Assembly (NCBI RefSeq): GCF_051433165.1
Contig: NZ_JBHMFS010000004.1
Coordinates: 124,001 to 188,000, forward strand
DNA length: 64,000 bases
Reading direction: 5' to 3'
Source of the DNA: Falsiroseomonas sp051433165
GTDB lineage: Bacteria; Pseudomonadota; Alphaproteobacteria; Acetobacterales; Acetobacteraceae
Shown: piece by piece, positions 8,397-15,985 of the stretch
Numbering within the stretch: position 1 is the first letter of the stretch
How the letters are laid out: each line of letters begins with the position of its first letter
Made by a program: the position numbers and the translations under genes
Notes under the pieces: generated by a model
What the model saw: the letters and a program-made list of their open reading frames with translations, nothing else
Database searches by the model: none
Told to the model about the DNA's origin: nothing

Positions 8397-9151
8397 CAGC
8401 CACTCCCCTTTGCGGGCAGCGTAAACAACCGCCCCCACCCCCGGCCAGGGGTTTCCAGGATGCCCGCCGCGCCGAGCCCGCCCCAGACGCCGAGCGCGGT
8501 CGCATCCAGTAGCGGAATCCCGGTCTCCGCCTCCAGCGCCGCGGCCAACGGCGCGCCGGCGCAGTTGGTGTTCCACAGGATGATGGCCTGCACCCCGGGC
8601 CGCGCCACCTGCCGCGCCAGCGCCGCCACCGCCTCATAACCCACCGAGGCAAAGGCCAGGTTGTCCGTGATGCCGAGGCTGGCCTCCGCCACCATCTCCA
8701 CCCCCTCCGCCGCCAGGCCGCGGGCGGCACGATGGTTGTAGTCCGCCGCATGCGGCCCGATCAGCGCGACACGGCTGGCGCCCAGCAGTTCCAGCGCGCG
8801 CAGCAGGGCAAGGCCGGAGGTGGCGCAGGGCAGGCCGGTGGCGTCCCGCACCCGCCGCACAAGCGCCCGGTCATGCTCCAGCCCGATCACCGCGCCTTTG
8901 CTTGCAGACCAGATGATCGCATCCGGCTTGGCATCCGCCAGCAATTCGGCGGCCTGCATCATCGCGTCCCAGTCGTAGCTGTCCGGGAAGGGGTCCACCG
9001 CGCCGCGTTTGGCGACGCGGGTGAAGATCGGCACCACGCCGGGAAGGTCGCGCAGCAGCGCCTGGGTGGTGCGCTCCACCACCGTATTGGCGGAGGGCAG
9101 GATGCTGGCCAGCAGGCGCGGCCTCTCTGGCATCAAGGTCTCGGCGTTCAT
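8396..9151 (-). CDS. Asp/Glu racemase-superfamily protein (maleate isomerase / arylmalonate decarboxylase-like)
   Basis: First gene of the minus-strand ureide-like operon, 251 residues from ATG at 9151 (an upstream ATG at 9187 would add 12 atypical residues). The fold signals are ASILPSANTVVERTT at the N-terminus, ALELLGASRVALIGPHAADYN in the middle and IILWNTNCAGAPLAA near residue 195. The maleate isomerase and arylmalonate decarboxylase group normally carries a Cys in each half. Here the C-terminal Cys (NTNC) is present, while the first-half motif reads WSASKG with no Cys. The likely chemistry is isomerisation or decarboxylation of a small carboxylate, but the substrate is not evident. Confidence 0.72.
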   Translation of the reverse strand: MNAETLMPERPRLLASILPSANTVVERTTQALLRDLPGVVPIFTRVAKRGAVDPFPDSYDWDAMMQAAELLADAKPDAIIWSASKGAVIGLEHDRALVRRVRDATGLPCATSGLALLRALELLGASRVALIGPHAADYNHRAARGLAAEGVEMVAEASLGITDNLAFASVGYEAVAALARQVARPGVQAIILWNTNCAGAPLAAALEAETGIPLLDATALGVWGGLGAAGILETPGRGWGRLFTLPAKGSG

Positions 9152-9216
9152 GCGACCAGCCTGCACCGGCATCGCGCGGCACGGCAATTGCCTCGGAAGC
9201 GGTACGACCGAGGATC

Positions 9217-10200
9217 ATGCCCATGCGCCGACGCCATCTGCCCGTTCTCGCGGCACTCGCCGCCTTTGCCACCAGCAGGGCACCGCGCGCCCAGCCGGCC
9301 TGGCCGTCGCGCCCCATCCGCATCATCGTCACCTTCCCGCCCGGCGGGTCCTCCGACATTGTGGCGCGGGTGCTGGCCGAGGTGCTGTCCCAGCGCCTGC
9401 CGCAGCGGGTGATGGTGGAGAACCGGCCCGGCGCCGGCGGCACGCTGGGGGCGGCCTATGTCGCGACGCAGCCGGCGGATGGGCTGACGCTGCTGCTGTC
9501 CAACACCGCGCCGATCGTCACCTCACCGCCGATCTACGCCAATGTTCCGTATGATCCGGTGGGGGGCTTCACCCACATCGCCTATCTGGGTGCGACGCCG
9601 CTGGTGATCGTGGTGAACCCGCGCCTGGTGCCGGCGACCGACCTCGCCGGACTGATCACCTGGATCAAGGCGCAGCCGGCGCCGCCCGCCTTCGGCAGCT
9701 CCGGCGCCGGGTCCGTCGCCCATATCTTCGGTGAGGCCTTCAGCGCCCGCACCGGCGCGCAACTCACGCATGTGCCCTATCGCGGCAGCGCGCCGATGCA
9801 GGCGGATCTGCTGGGCGGCGCCATTCCCCTGTCCTTCGACACGCTCCCGCAGAATGTGGAAAACATCCGCGCCGGCCGGCTGCGCCCCATCGCCATCACC
9901 GCGCCCGCGCGGCAGGAGATGGCGCCGGAGGTGCCGACCACGGCGGAGGCCGGCTTCCCCGACCTGCTGGCGGAAAACTGGCTCGGCCTTGCCGGCCCGC
10001 CCGGCCTGCCCGCGCCCATCGTGACGCGGCTGCACACGGAGGTTGCGGCCGCCCTCAACGCGCCGATGATGAAGACCCGCCTTCTGGAACTCGGCATCGC
10101 CGTGCGGCCGATGACCCAGCCGGAATTCGGGGGTTTCGTGGCAGAGCAGGTGCGCGTGGTGGGCGGTGCGGTAAAGGCGCTGGGCCTCACCGCGCAATGA
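9217..10200 (+). CDS. Bug-family (TctC) substrate-binding protein
   Basis: A 327-residue periplasmic binding protein. The signal peptide MPMRRRHLPVLAALAAFATS ends near RAQPAWPSRP. Family landmarks follow: IIVTFPPGGSSDIVARVLAE, VENRPGAGGTLGAAYVA, THVPYRGSAPMQADLLGG and EVPTTAEAGFPDL. It is transcribed divergently from the racemase-like gene across a 65-bp spacer in which no clear operator was seen, preceded by GAGGATC as a weak ribosome site. The stop overlaps the start of a BMP-family gene by ATGA, which ties two unrelated ligand-binding folds into one translational unit. No TctA/TctB is nearby. Confidence 0.92.
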   Translation: MPMRRRHLPVLAALAAFATSRAPRAQPAWPSRPIRIIVTFPPGGSSDIVARVLAEVLSQRLPQRVMVENRPGAGGTLGAAYVATQPADGLTLLLSNTAPIVTSPPIYANVPYDPVGGFTHIAYLGATPLVIVVNPRLVPATDLAGLITWIKAQPAPPAFGSSGAGSVAHIFGEAFSARTGAQLTHVPYRGSAPMQADLLGGAIPLSFDTLPQNVENIRAGRLRPIAITAPARQEMAPEVPTTAEAGFPDLLAENWLGLAGPPGLPAPIVTRLHTEVAAALNAPMMKTRLLELGIAVRPMTQPEFGGFVAEQVRVVGGAVKALGLTAQ

Positions 10201-11114
10201 GCAGCCTGCCCCGGGTGGTCGCCGTGCTGTTCGGGCGGCCGGGCACGGACCTGCTGGAGATCGGTGCCTTCAACGCCGCCGGCATCCAGGGCCTGGCCCG
10301 CGCCGCCGCCCTGCCGGTGCGGCTGGAGACGGTGTGGGAGCCGAATCCCGCCCGCCGCACCGCGACCATCGAGGCCGCGGCGGCGCGGGCGGAACTGGTG
10401 GTAGCGCATGGCGGGCAGGGGGAGGCGGCGGTGGCCGCCGTGGCGCCGGCCTTCCCGGATGTGGCCTTCGCCGTCACCCAGGGCCGCATCACCGGCCCGA
10501 ACATCGCGGGCTTCGAGGTGCTGCAGGAACAATCAGCCTTCCTCGCCGGGGCGCTGGCCGGCTGGTGGATCGCCCCGGGCGGGATCGCCGCGCATCTGTC
10601 GGGCGAACCGGTGCCGCCCGGCCTGCGCGGCCGCGCCGGCTTCGCCGCGGGCCTGACGCACGCCAACCCCACCGCGCGGCTGCTGAGCGGCTTCTGCGGC
10701 AGCCAGCACGACCCGGACCTCGCGGCACGCTGGATCGAAGGCCAGGCGGCGGCCGGGGCCCCGCTGAACTTCGCCATGCTGGATGGCGGCCGCGCCGGGG
10801 CGATCGCGGCCTGCAAGGCGGCGGGCATGCGCGCCATCGGCAATGTGCGGGATTGGACTGTGCAGGACCGGGTCTTCCTCGCCTCCGCCATCGCCGATAA
10901 TGGCGTGGCGATACAGGCGGCGATCGGGGCCTTCCTGGCCGGGCGCTTCGAAGACCGCCGCATCGGGCTGGAGGCGCCGGAGGCGGTGCGGCTGGCACTC
11001 GCCGCAGATGTGCCGGCTGACCTCGCCGCGCGCCTCGATTCGCTGCGCGCGGCGGTGCTGGATGGCGCGGTCAGGGTGCCGGAGGCGTGGCAGGGGGCGG
11101 AGTGGGCGCCGTAA
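10197..11114 (+). CDS. BMP-family (PnrA/Med-like) ligand-binding protein lacking a signal peptide
   Basis: A 305-residue protein resembling the basic membrane protein/PnrA family of purine-nucleoside and sugar binding proteins: AAFNAAG-like EIGAFNAAGIQGLARAA near the N-terminus, then AELVVAHGGQGEAAVAAVAPAFPDVAFAV split over two strands, FLAGALAGW, and AIGNVRDWTVQDRVFLASA. Normal family members are lipoproteins feeding an ABC importer. This one begins directly with MSSLPRVVAVLF and has neither a lipobox nor an export signal, implying a cytosolic protein unless the start is wrong; its start overlaps the Bug stop as ATGA, which supports the start. The last 44 bp overlap the convergent mscL 3' end. 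Confidence 0.65.
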   Translation: MSSLPRVVAVLFGRPGTDLLEIGAFNAAGIQGLARAAALPVRLETVWEPNPARRTATIEAAAARAELVVAHGGQGEAAVAAVAPAFPDVAFAVTQGRITGPNIAGFEVLQEQSAFLAGALAGWWIAPGGIAAHLSGEPVPPGLRGRAGFAAGLTHANPTARLLSGFCGSQHDPDLAARWIEGQAAAGAPLNFAMLDGGRAGAIAACKAAGMRAIGNVRDWTVQDRVFLASAIADNGVAIQAAIGAFLAGRFEDRRIGLEAPEAVRLALAADVPADLAARLDSLRAAVLDGAVRVPEAWQGAEWAP

Positions 11115-11556
11115 GGGACGGCTTCGCCCGCAGCTCCGCCAGGATTTCGGCCAGCAGTACATCGGTGGAGCTTGGCCCCTTCACCGCCTCCTGCCGGACG
11201 CGCAGCTTGGTCAGAACCTTCAGCAGCCAGAAGATCGCCATCGCCACGATCAGGAACTTGATGATGGCGTTGATGAAGCGCCCCACTGCGAGCACCGCCG
11301 CGCCGCTTTCCCGCGTTGCTTCCAGCGTGGTCTGGCGTTCGCCGCTGAGCACCAGGAAGACGTTGGAGAAGTCGATGCCGCCGATCATCAGGCCGATGAG
11401 CGGGTTGATGAGGTCTTCCACCAGGCTGCCGACAATGGCGGTGAAGGCCGCGCCAATGACGATGCCGACGGCCAGATCCACCACGCTGCCGCGCATGATG
11501 AAGGATTTGAATTCCACGAGCCAGGCCGGCTCGTTGATCCTGATTGGGGGTCTCAT
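11071..11556 (-). CDS. mscL: large-conductance mechanosensitive channel MscL
   Basis: A 161-residue MscL. It has a short cytoplasmic N-terminal helix (WLVEFKSFIMRG), TM1 containing the conserved VVDLAVGIVIGAAFTAIV pore helix, the periplasmic loop with LIGLMIGGIDFSN, TM2 (GRFINAIIKFLIVAMAIFWL) and a C-terminal helix ending in a Pro/Thr-rich tail. It is somewhat longer than the common 130-150 residues because of that tail. The pentameric inner-membrane channel opens under hypo-osmotic tension. The start at 11556 follows AGGAGCACGCC, a good ribosome site. The 3' end overlaps the convergent BMP gene by 44 bp, and the tail is encoded in that overlap. Confidence 0.97.
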   Translation of the reverse strand: MRPPIRINEPAWLVEFKSFIMRGSVVDLAVGIVIGAAFTAIVGSLVEDLINPLIGLMIGGIDFSNVFLVLSGERQTTLEATRESGAAVLAVGRFINAIIKFLIVAMAIFWLLKVLTKLRVRQEAVKGPSSTDVLLAEILAELRAKPSLTAPTPPPATPPAP

Positions 11557-11632
11557 GGCGTGCTCCTGAAGGGGGCGGCAAGGTGCGTTGCCACACGCTG
11601 CCGCGCCACGCAAAAAACCGCGCGCGTCTCGA

Positions 11633-12928
11633 TCAGACGGCGCCGCACCAGCCGGTGATCAGCGCCGCCACCACGGCAACGCCGCGCCGGTAATCCGCCA
11701 CATCCACCCATTCATCCCGCCCGCCATTCTGCGTCAGGTCGCCACAGAGCGGGCCGAGGCCGACGCAGGGGATGCCTGATTGCACCATCGGGTTGCGGAT
11801 GTCGGAGGAGGTGTGCATCGGGTTGATCTCCGGCAGCGTGCCGGTGCCGCGGCGCACCGCCTCACTCGTCTCGATCCACAGCGGGTGATCCAGCGGCACC
11901 CCGGCGCCGGTGACGCCGGACAGGAAGCTGGTCTCCAGCACCAGATCCGCGTCGGCGGCCACCGCCTCGGCCAGTGCCGCCTCCACCTCTGCCTGCACAT
12001 CGGCCAGCTTCTCGCCGGGCGGGAAGGACAGGGCGCAGGAGAGTTGCACCGCCGGCGGCACGCGCGCGGCGCGGCCATCGCCGAGCGTCTTGAAATCACC
12101 GACCAGCAGGTTGGTGCTGCGCCCAATCGCCGCATCCAGCGCCGGGTGATGCACCCGCGCGCCGCGCTTCGCATCCAGCGCCTTCAGCGCCGCGAGCACC
12201 GACATCGCCTTGTCGATCGGGTTGATGGCGGTGTGGGCGAATGCCGCATGGCCCGGCTCCTGCGTCGCCGGCAGGCGGCCCTTCACGAGGATGCGGAAAA
12301 CAAGCTGGCCGGAGGCGAGCGCCTTCACCTCCCGCATCCCGATGCCGGATTCGGCCGGGTGCAGATACACCGCCGCATCCGCGGTGATGCCGCCATGCAG
12401 CAGCGCATGCACGCCGCGGGCGTGGCGCTTCGAGGGCGTGGAGGTAAGGATGACATCGCCCTTCGGCGTCAGCCCGGCGGCGCGCACGGCGCGCAGCGCC
12501 TCCACCATCGTCGCGACGCCGGCCAAATCATCGGCCACGCCCCAGCCATGGATGCGGCCATTGTCGATCTCGCCCGCCATCGGGTCGTGCAGCCAGCCAT
12601 GGTTGGGCTGGAAGGCTTCGCCATCCGGGTGGGCGAAGAAGATCACGCTGCGGCCGCCACCGCTGCCGGGGAAGCGGGCGATGACGGCGGCGCGTTCCTC
12701 CGTCGCCATGGCGGTCTCGCTGGCGAATTCCTCCCGCAGCACGATGCTGGCGGGCTGGTAGCGGCGGGTTTCCACGATGCAGCCCAGATCCTCAAAGGCC
12801 GAGGCGACCCGCGCCTGCACCGCTTCCTCCCCACCCGCCTGAAGGCGGATGAGGTCGCGCAGGAAGACCACGGCTGCCTCACCTCCTGCTTCGGCTGCCT
12901 GGTCCACACGTGTCGCGGTATCGGTCAT
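11633..12928 (-). CDS. M20-family metallohydrolase (ArgE/DapE-like)
   Basis: A 431-residue protein of the M20/M25/M40 amidohydrolase-peptidase family. Metal-binding features include VIFFAHPDGEAF (His and Asp of the first motif), GWGVADDLAGVATMVEALRA, and a terminal region with INPMHTSSDIRNP. The usual Glu-Glu dyad that supplies the general base after the second strand is not apparent; that segment reads TSTPSKRHARGVHALL. It may therefore belong to a divergent subgroup. Family members cleave N-acyl amino acids or dipeptides in the cytosol. The gene stands alone, 65 bp upstream of a peptide-type binding protein gene on the same strand, with which it may be functionally linked. Confidence 0.85.
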   Translation of the reverse strand: MTDTATRVDQAAEAGGEAAVVFLRDLIRLQAGGEEAVQARVASAFEDLGCIVETRRYQPASIVLREEFASETAMATEERAAVIARFPGSGGGRSVIFFAHPDGEAFQPNHGWLHDPMAGEIDNGRIHGWGVADDLAGVATMVEALRAVRAAGLTPKGDVILTSTPSKRHARGVHALLHGGITADAAVYLHPAESGIGMREVKALASGQLVFRILVKGRLPATQEPGHAAFAHTAINPIDKAMSVLAALKALDAKRGARVHHPALDAAIGRSTNLLVGDFKTLGDGRAARVPPAVQLSCALSFPPGEKLADVQAEVEAALAEAVAADADLVLETSFLSGVTGAGVPLDHPLWIETSEAVRRGTGTLPEINPMHTSSDIRNPMVQSGIPCVGLGPLCGDLTQNGGRDEWVDVADYRRGVAVVAALITGWCGAV

Positions 12929-12993
12929 GGAGTCGCCCTGGGTTGCGGGGGCATGACCTTAGCGAAGGCGCCGAACGGGGCAACTGGCCCCCC

Positions 12994-14502
12994 TCATTCC
13001 AGGCGCGTGGCCGCGGTGATGGCCGGGCCGAGGTTCAGCGCACCCTCCAGTCGATAGCCGAGGTTCAGCCCGCTGCGGCGCACCCAGACCTGCTTCAGGT
13101 CGAACAGCGGCAGGCTGCAGCCGGCCTCCATCACCTTGCGCTGCGCCGTCGCCCACAGCGCCATCTGCTTCGCCTCATCCGGCTCGGCCCGGGCCGCGTC
13201 GATCTCGGCATCGGCCGCGCTGCAATGGGCGAAGTTCAGCGACATGGTCGGCTGCCCGGGCGCGCTGCGGGAATGGTAGAACTGGCTGAGATAACTGTCC
13301 GCCACCGGGTAGCGCGCGGCGCCATAGAAGGTGAGCTGCGACAGATCCTGCCGGATGCGGGCGTGGTAGGTGGCGTGTTCCACCACATCCATGTCGAGCC
13401 GGATATTGGCGCGCCGTAGCTGCGCCTGGATCACCTCCATCACCGGCTGCTGCGCGGAATTGGATGAGACGACGGCGCGGATGGTCACGCCATCCGGATG
13501 CCCGGCCTCCGCCAGCAGGGCACGGGCGCGCGCGACATCATGCGGGAAGCGGGGCACATCCTCCGTCGCGCCGAGGTAGCCGGGCGGCACCGGGCTGGCC
13601 CAGGGGGTGGCGACATCGAGGCCGACGAAGCGGGCGATGCCCTGCGTGTCGACAGCGTGCTGCACCGCGCGGCGTACCCGCGGATCATTCAGCGGCGCGC
13701 TGCGGCTGCTGATCAGCAGGGTGCGAAACTCACCGGGGGAGAAGACCTCCACCACCGTGTTCGGATGCGCCTGCATCCGCGCCACCCAGCGCTGTTCGCG
13801 CCGGCCGATGAACAGGTCCAGCTCGCCGGCCGTATAGGCCAATTCCCGCGTGGCGTCGGAGGTGATGAAGCGCAGGTCGATCTCGCGGATCGCCGGGCGG
13901 CCGCGCCAATGCCCGTCGAAGGCCAGCATCCGCGCCGCGCCGCCGCCGGCACGGTCCATGCGGAACGGCCCGGTGCCGGGCGGCTGCCCGCCGGCATCGG
14001 CACGGCGGGAGACGATCATGCCGCCATGGTAGTTGGCGAACAGCCCGAGCGCGCCGGCCACTGCCTCGCTCAAGGTGACGCGGACCGTCATCGGGTCCAC
14101 CACCTCCACCGCCGTCATCGGTGCGTAGCTGCTGGCGAAGGCGCTGCGGGCGCGGTCCGCGGCGCGGCGCAGGGAATACACCACATCCTCGGCTTCCAGC
14201 GGGTTGCCATCATGGAAGCGTACGCCGGGGCGCAGATGGAAGGTGTAGGTCAGCCCATCGGCGCTGCGGGTGAAGCGTTCCGCCAGATCCGGCTCCAGCT
14301 TCGCCGGGTCGGCGGAGCCGGGCGGGAAGCGCACCAGCCCGTCATAGGCCCAGGCGAGCGGCGCCTTGTCCTGCGTCGCGCTGGCGCGGTGCGGGTCCGT
14401 GGTGCCCATATCCTGCGCGATCAGCCCGACCCGTAGCGTCTGCGCCTGTGCGGCGAGTGGCAATGTCAGCGCCAGGGCAACGGCCAGCAGCGTGCTTCGC
14501 AT
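12994..14502 (-). CDS. ABC transporter substrate-binding protein, family 5 (dipeptide/oligopeptide/opine type)
   Basis: A 502-residue periplasmic binding protein. The start at 14502 yields the signal peptide MRSTLLAVALALTLPLAAQA and is preceded by GGAAGGATAG. Family 5 landmarks are LEPDLAERFTRS, TFHLRPGVRFHDGNPLEAED, and RVRRAVQHAVDTQGIARF. It is transcribed divergently from the flavoprotein island. Its C-terminal half closely parallels the binding protein at 23059-24618, sharing VVEHATYH/VVEHATFH, IRQDLS, ARYPVAD/ARFPVAD, and endings LGPAITAATRLE and LGPLITEATRLR, so the two are paralogues. It probably supplies an alternative ligand to the ABC importer encoded in the island (inference). Confidence 0.92.
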   Translation of the reverse strand: MRSTLLAVALALTLPLAAQAQTLRVGLIAQDMGTTDPHRASATQDKAPLAWAYDGLVRFPPGSADPAKLEPDLAERFTRSADGLTYTFHLRPGVRFHDGNPLEAEDVVYSLRRAADRARSAFASSYAPMTAVEVVDPMTVRVTLSEAVAGALGLFANYHGGMIVSRRADAGGQPPGTGPFRMDRAGGGAARMLAFDGHWRGRPAIREIDLRFITSDATRELAYTAGELDLFIGRREQRWVARMQAHPNTVVEVFSPGEFRTLLISSRSAPLNDPRVRRAVQHAVDTQGIARFVGLDVATPWASPVPPGYLGATEDVPRFPHDVARARALLAEAGHPDGVTIRAVVSSNSAQQPVMEVIQAQLRRANIRLDMDVVEHATYHARIRQDLSQLTFYGAARYPVADSYLSQFYHSRSAPGQPTMSLNFAHCSAADAEIDAARAEPDEAKQMALWATAQRKVMEAGCSLPLFDLKQVWVRRSGLNLGYRLEGALNLGPAITAATRLE

Positions 14503-14568
14503 TTGTTCTATCCTTCCGAGAGCCTTCCCGGCTTGCAGGATGGGCCGGGCCGCGCCACCCTCGCAAGC

Positions 14569-15705
14569 ATGTCTTCCCTTGATATGTTTGACGTGGCGAT
14601 CATCGGCGGCGGCATGGTCGGCTCCGCCATCGGCTTCGGCTGCGCCGAACGCGGCGCGCGGGTTGCCGTGCTGGATGAGGGCGATGTCGCGCTGCGCGCG
14701 GCGCGCGGCAATTTCGGGCTGATCTGGTCGCAGTCGAAGGGCGATGGCATGCCGGCCTATGCCGCCTGGACCCGGCAGAGCGTGGGGCTGTGGCCGGCGC
14801 TGGCGGAACGTGCCTCGGTGCTGGCGGGGCGGGATGTGCAGTATCGCGCTGTCGGCGGGCTGACCTTCTGTTTGGATGAGGATGAATTCGCGGCGCGCAG
14901 CCTGTTTGTGCAGCGCATGCACAACCAGGGCCAGGAAGGCCTGCGGATGCTGGACCGGCGCGAACTGGCCGAGCTGATGCCCGGCTGCCCGCTGGGGCCG
15001 GAGGTGCGTGGCGCCAGCTTCCAGCCCGCCGATGGCCATGTCGATCCGCTGACCCTGCTGCGCGGACTGCAGGCGGGCATGCGGGCCGCCGGCGGCACCC
15101 ACCTGCCCGGCGCGGCGGTGCAGGCGGTGGAGCCCATCGCCGGCGGCTACCGCATCACCCGCGCCGATGGCAGCGAGGTGGCCACCGCGCGCATCGTGGT
15201 GGCGGCCGGGGTGAAGACCACGCCGATCGCGGCGCTGATCGGCCTCGATGTGCCGGTGCGGCCGGTGCGCGGCCAGAACATCGTCACGGAACGCCTGGCG
15301 CCGATCCTGCCGCTGCCGGCCAGCGCCATCCGCCAGACCGGTGACGGCACGGTGCAGATCGGCGTGACCAGCGAGGATGACGGCAGCTTCGAGACGGCGA
15401 CGACCACCGCCGCCCTGGCGCGTATGGCGGCGCGCGCGCTGCGGGTGCTACCGGTGCTCGGCGAGGCGCGGATGGTGCGAAGCTGGGCGGCGCTGCGGCC
15501 GATGACGCCGGATGGCTTTCCCGCCTATGCCGAAAGCGCCACCCATCCCGGCTGCTTCGTCGCCACCTGCCATTCCGGCGTGACGCTCGCGGCGGTGCAT
15601 GCGGGACCGCTGGCCGCGGCGATCCTGACCGGCGCGCTGCCGGAGCATGCGCGCGACTTGCACCCGGACCGCTTCCTTGGGATGACCCATGTTCCGTCGC
15701 ACTGA
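14569..15705 (+). CDS. FAD-dependent amino acid oxidase (DadA/glycine oxidase type), dehydrogenase beta-like subunit
   Basis: A 378-residue DAO-superfamily flavoprotein. The dinucleotide-binding motif VAIIGGGMVGSAIGFG is at residues 8-23, followed by VAVLDEGDVALRAARGN. A late RSWAALRPMTPDGFPAYAE and CHSGVTLAAVHAGPLAA complete the FAD fold. The start at 14569 (MSSLDMFDV) is preferred; ATG at 14503 or 14584 is possible. It opens the plus-strand island and its stop overlaps the 2Fe-2S gamma gene by 17 bp. In hydroxyproline and opine dehydrogenases, such a beta subunit carries the substrate-oxidising FAD, working with an alpha flavoprotein and a small 2Fe-2S subunit. Substrate unknown. Confidence 0.88.
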   Translation: MSSLDMFDVAIIGGGMVGSAIGFGCAERGARVAVLDEGDVALRAARGNFGLIWSQSKGDGMPAYAAWTRQSVGLWPALAERASVLAGRDVQYRAVGGLTFCLDEDEFAARSLFVQRMHNQGQEGLRMLDRRELAELMPGCPLGPEVRGASFQPADGHVDPLTLLRGLQAGMRAAGGTHLPGAAVQAVEPIAGGYRITRADGSEVATARIVVAAGVKTTPIAALIGLDVPVRPVRGQNIVTERLAPILPLPASAIRQTGDGTVQIGVTSEDDGSFETATTTAALARMAARALRVLPVLGEARMVRSWAALRPMTPDGFPAYAESATHPGCFVATCHSGVTLAAVHAGPLAAAILTGALPEHARDLHPDRFLGMTHVPSH

Positions 15706-15985
15706 ACCCACCGATTGCACCATTGTGTGGGAGTGTCGGGAGCTGCCGGCGCGCGCCGGGGAAAGCCTGGCCGCCGCGCTGCTCGCTGCGGGCATCACCA
15801 GCTTTCGGGAAACCCCCGTGACGGGGGCGGCGCGCGGCCCGCTCTGCCTGATGGGCGCCTGCTTTGACTGCCTGGTGGAGGTGGCCGGCGCGCAGAACAT
15901 GCAGGCCTGCCTGGTGCCGGTGACGCCCGGCATGGTGGCCGGGATCCAGCACGGCGCCCGCAGCTTCGAAGAGGACGCCGCATGA
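15689..15985 (+). CDS. 2Fe-2S ferredoxin-like gamma subunit of opine/hydroxyproline-type dehydrogenase
   Basis: A 98-residue ferredoxin-fold protein. Four cysteines, C53, C58, C61 and C74, in CLMGACFDC followed by QAC, give the plant-type 2Fe-2S pattern seen in the gamma subunit of hydrogen cyanide synthase, octopine/nopaline oxidase and D-hydroxyproline dehydrogenase. It would shuttle electrons between the alpha and beta flavoproteins. It overlaps the beta-like gene by 17 bp and the alpha gene by ATGA, so the three should be made together. A second gamma gene (20278-20553) sits in the same island. Confidence 0.9.
   Translation: MFRRTEPTDCTIVWECRELPARAGESLAAALLAAGITSFRETPVTGAARGPLCLMGACFDCLVEVAGAQNMQACLVPVTPGMVAGIQHGARSFEEDAA

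Noticed and set aside
14503..15102. Upstream extension of the binding protein gene frame at 12994
   Set aside because: The extension is antisense to the flavoprotein gene. The signal peptide and ribosome site place the start at 14502.
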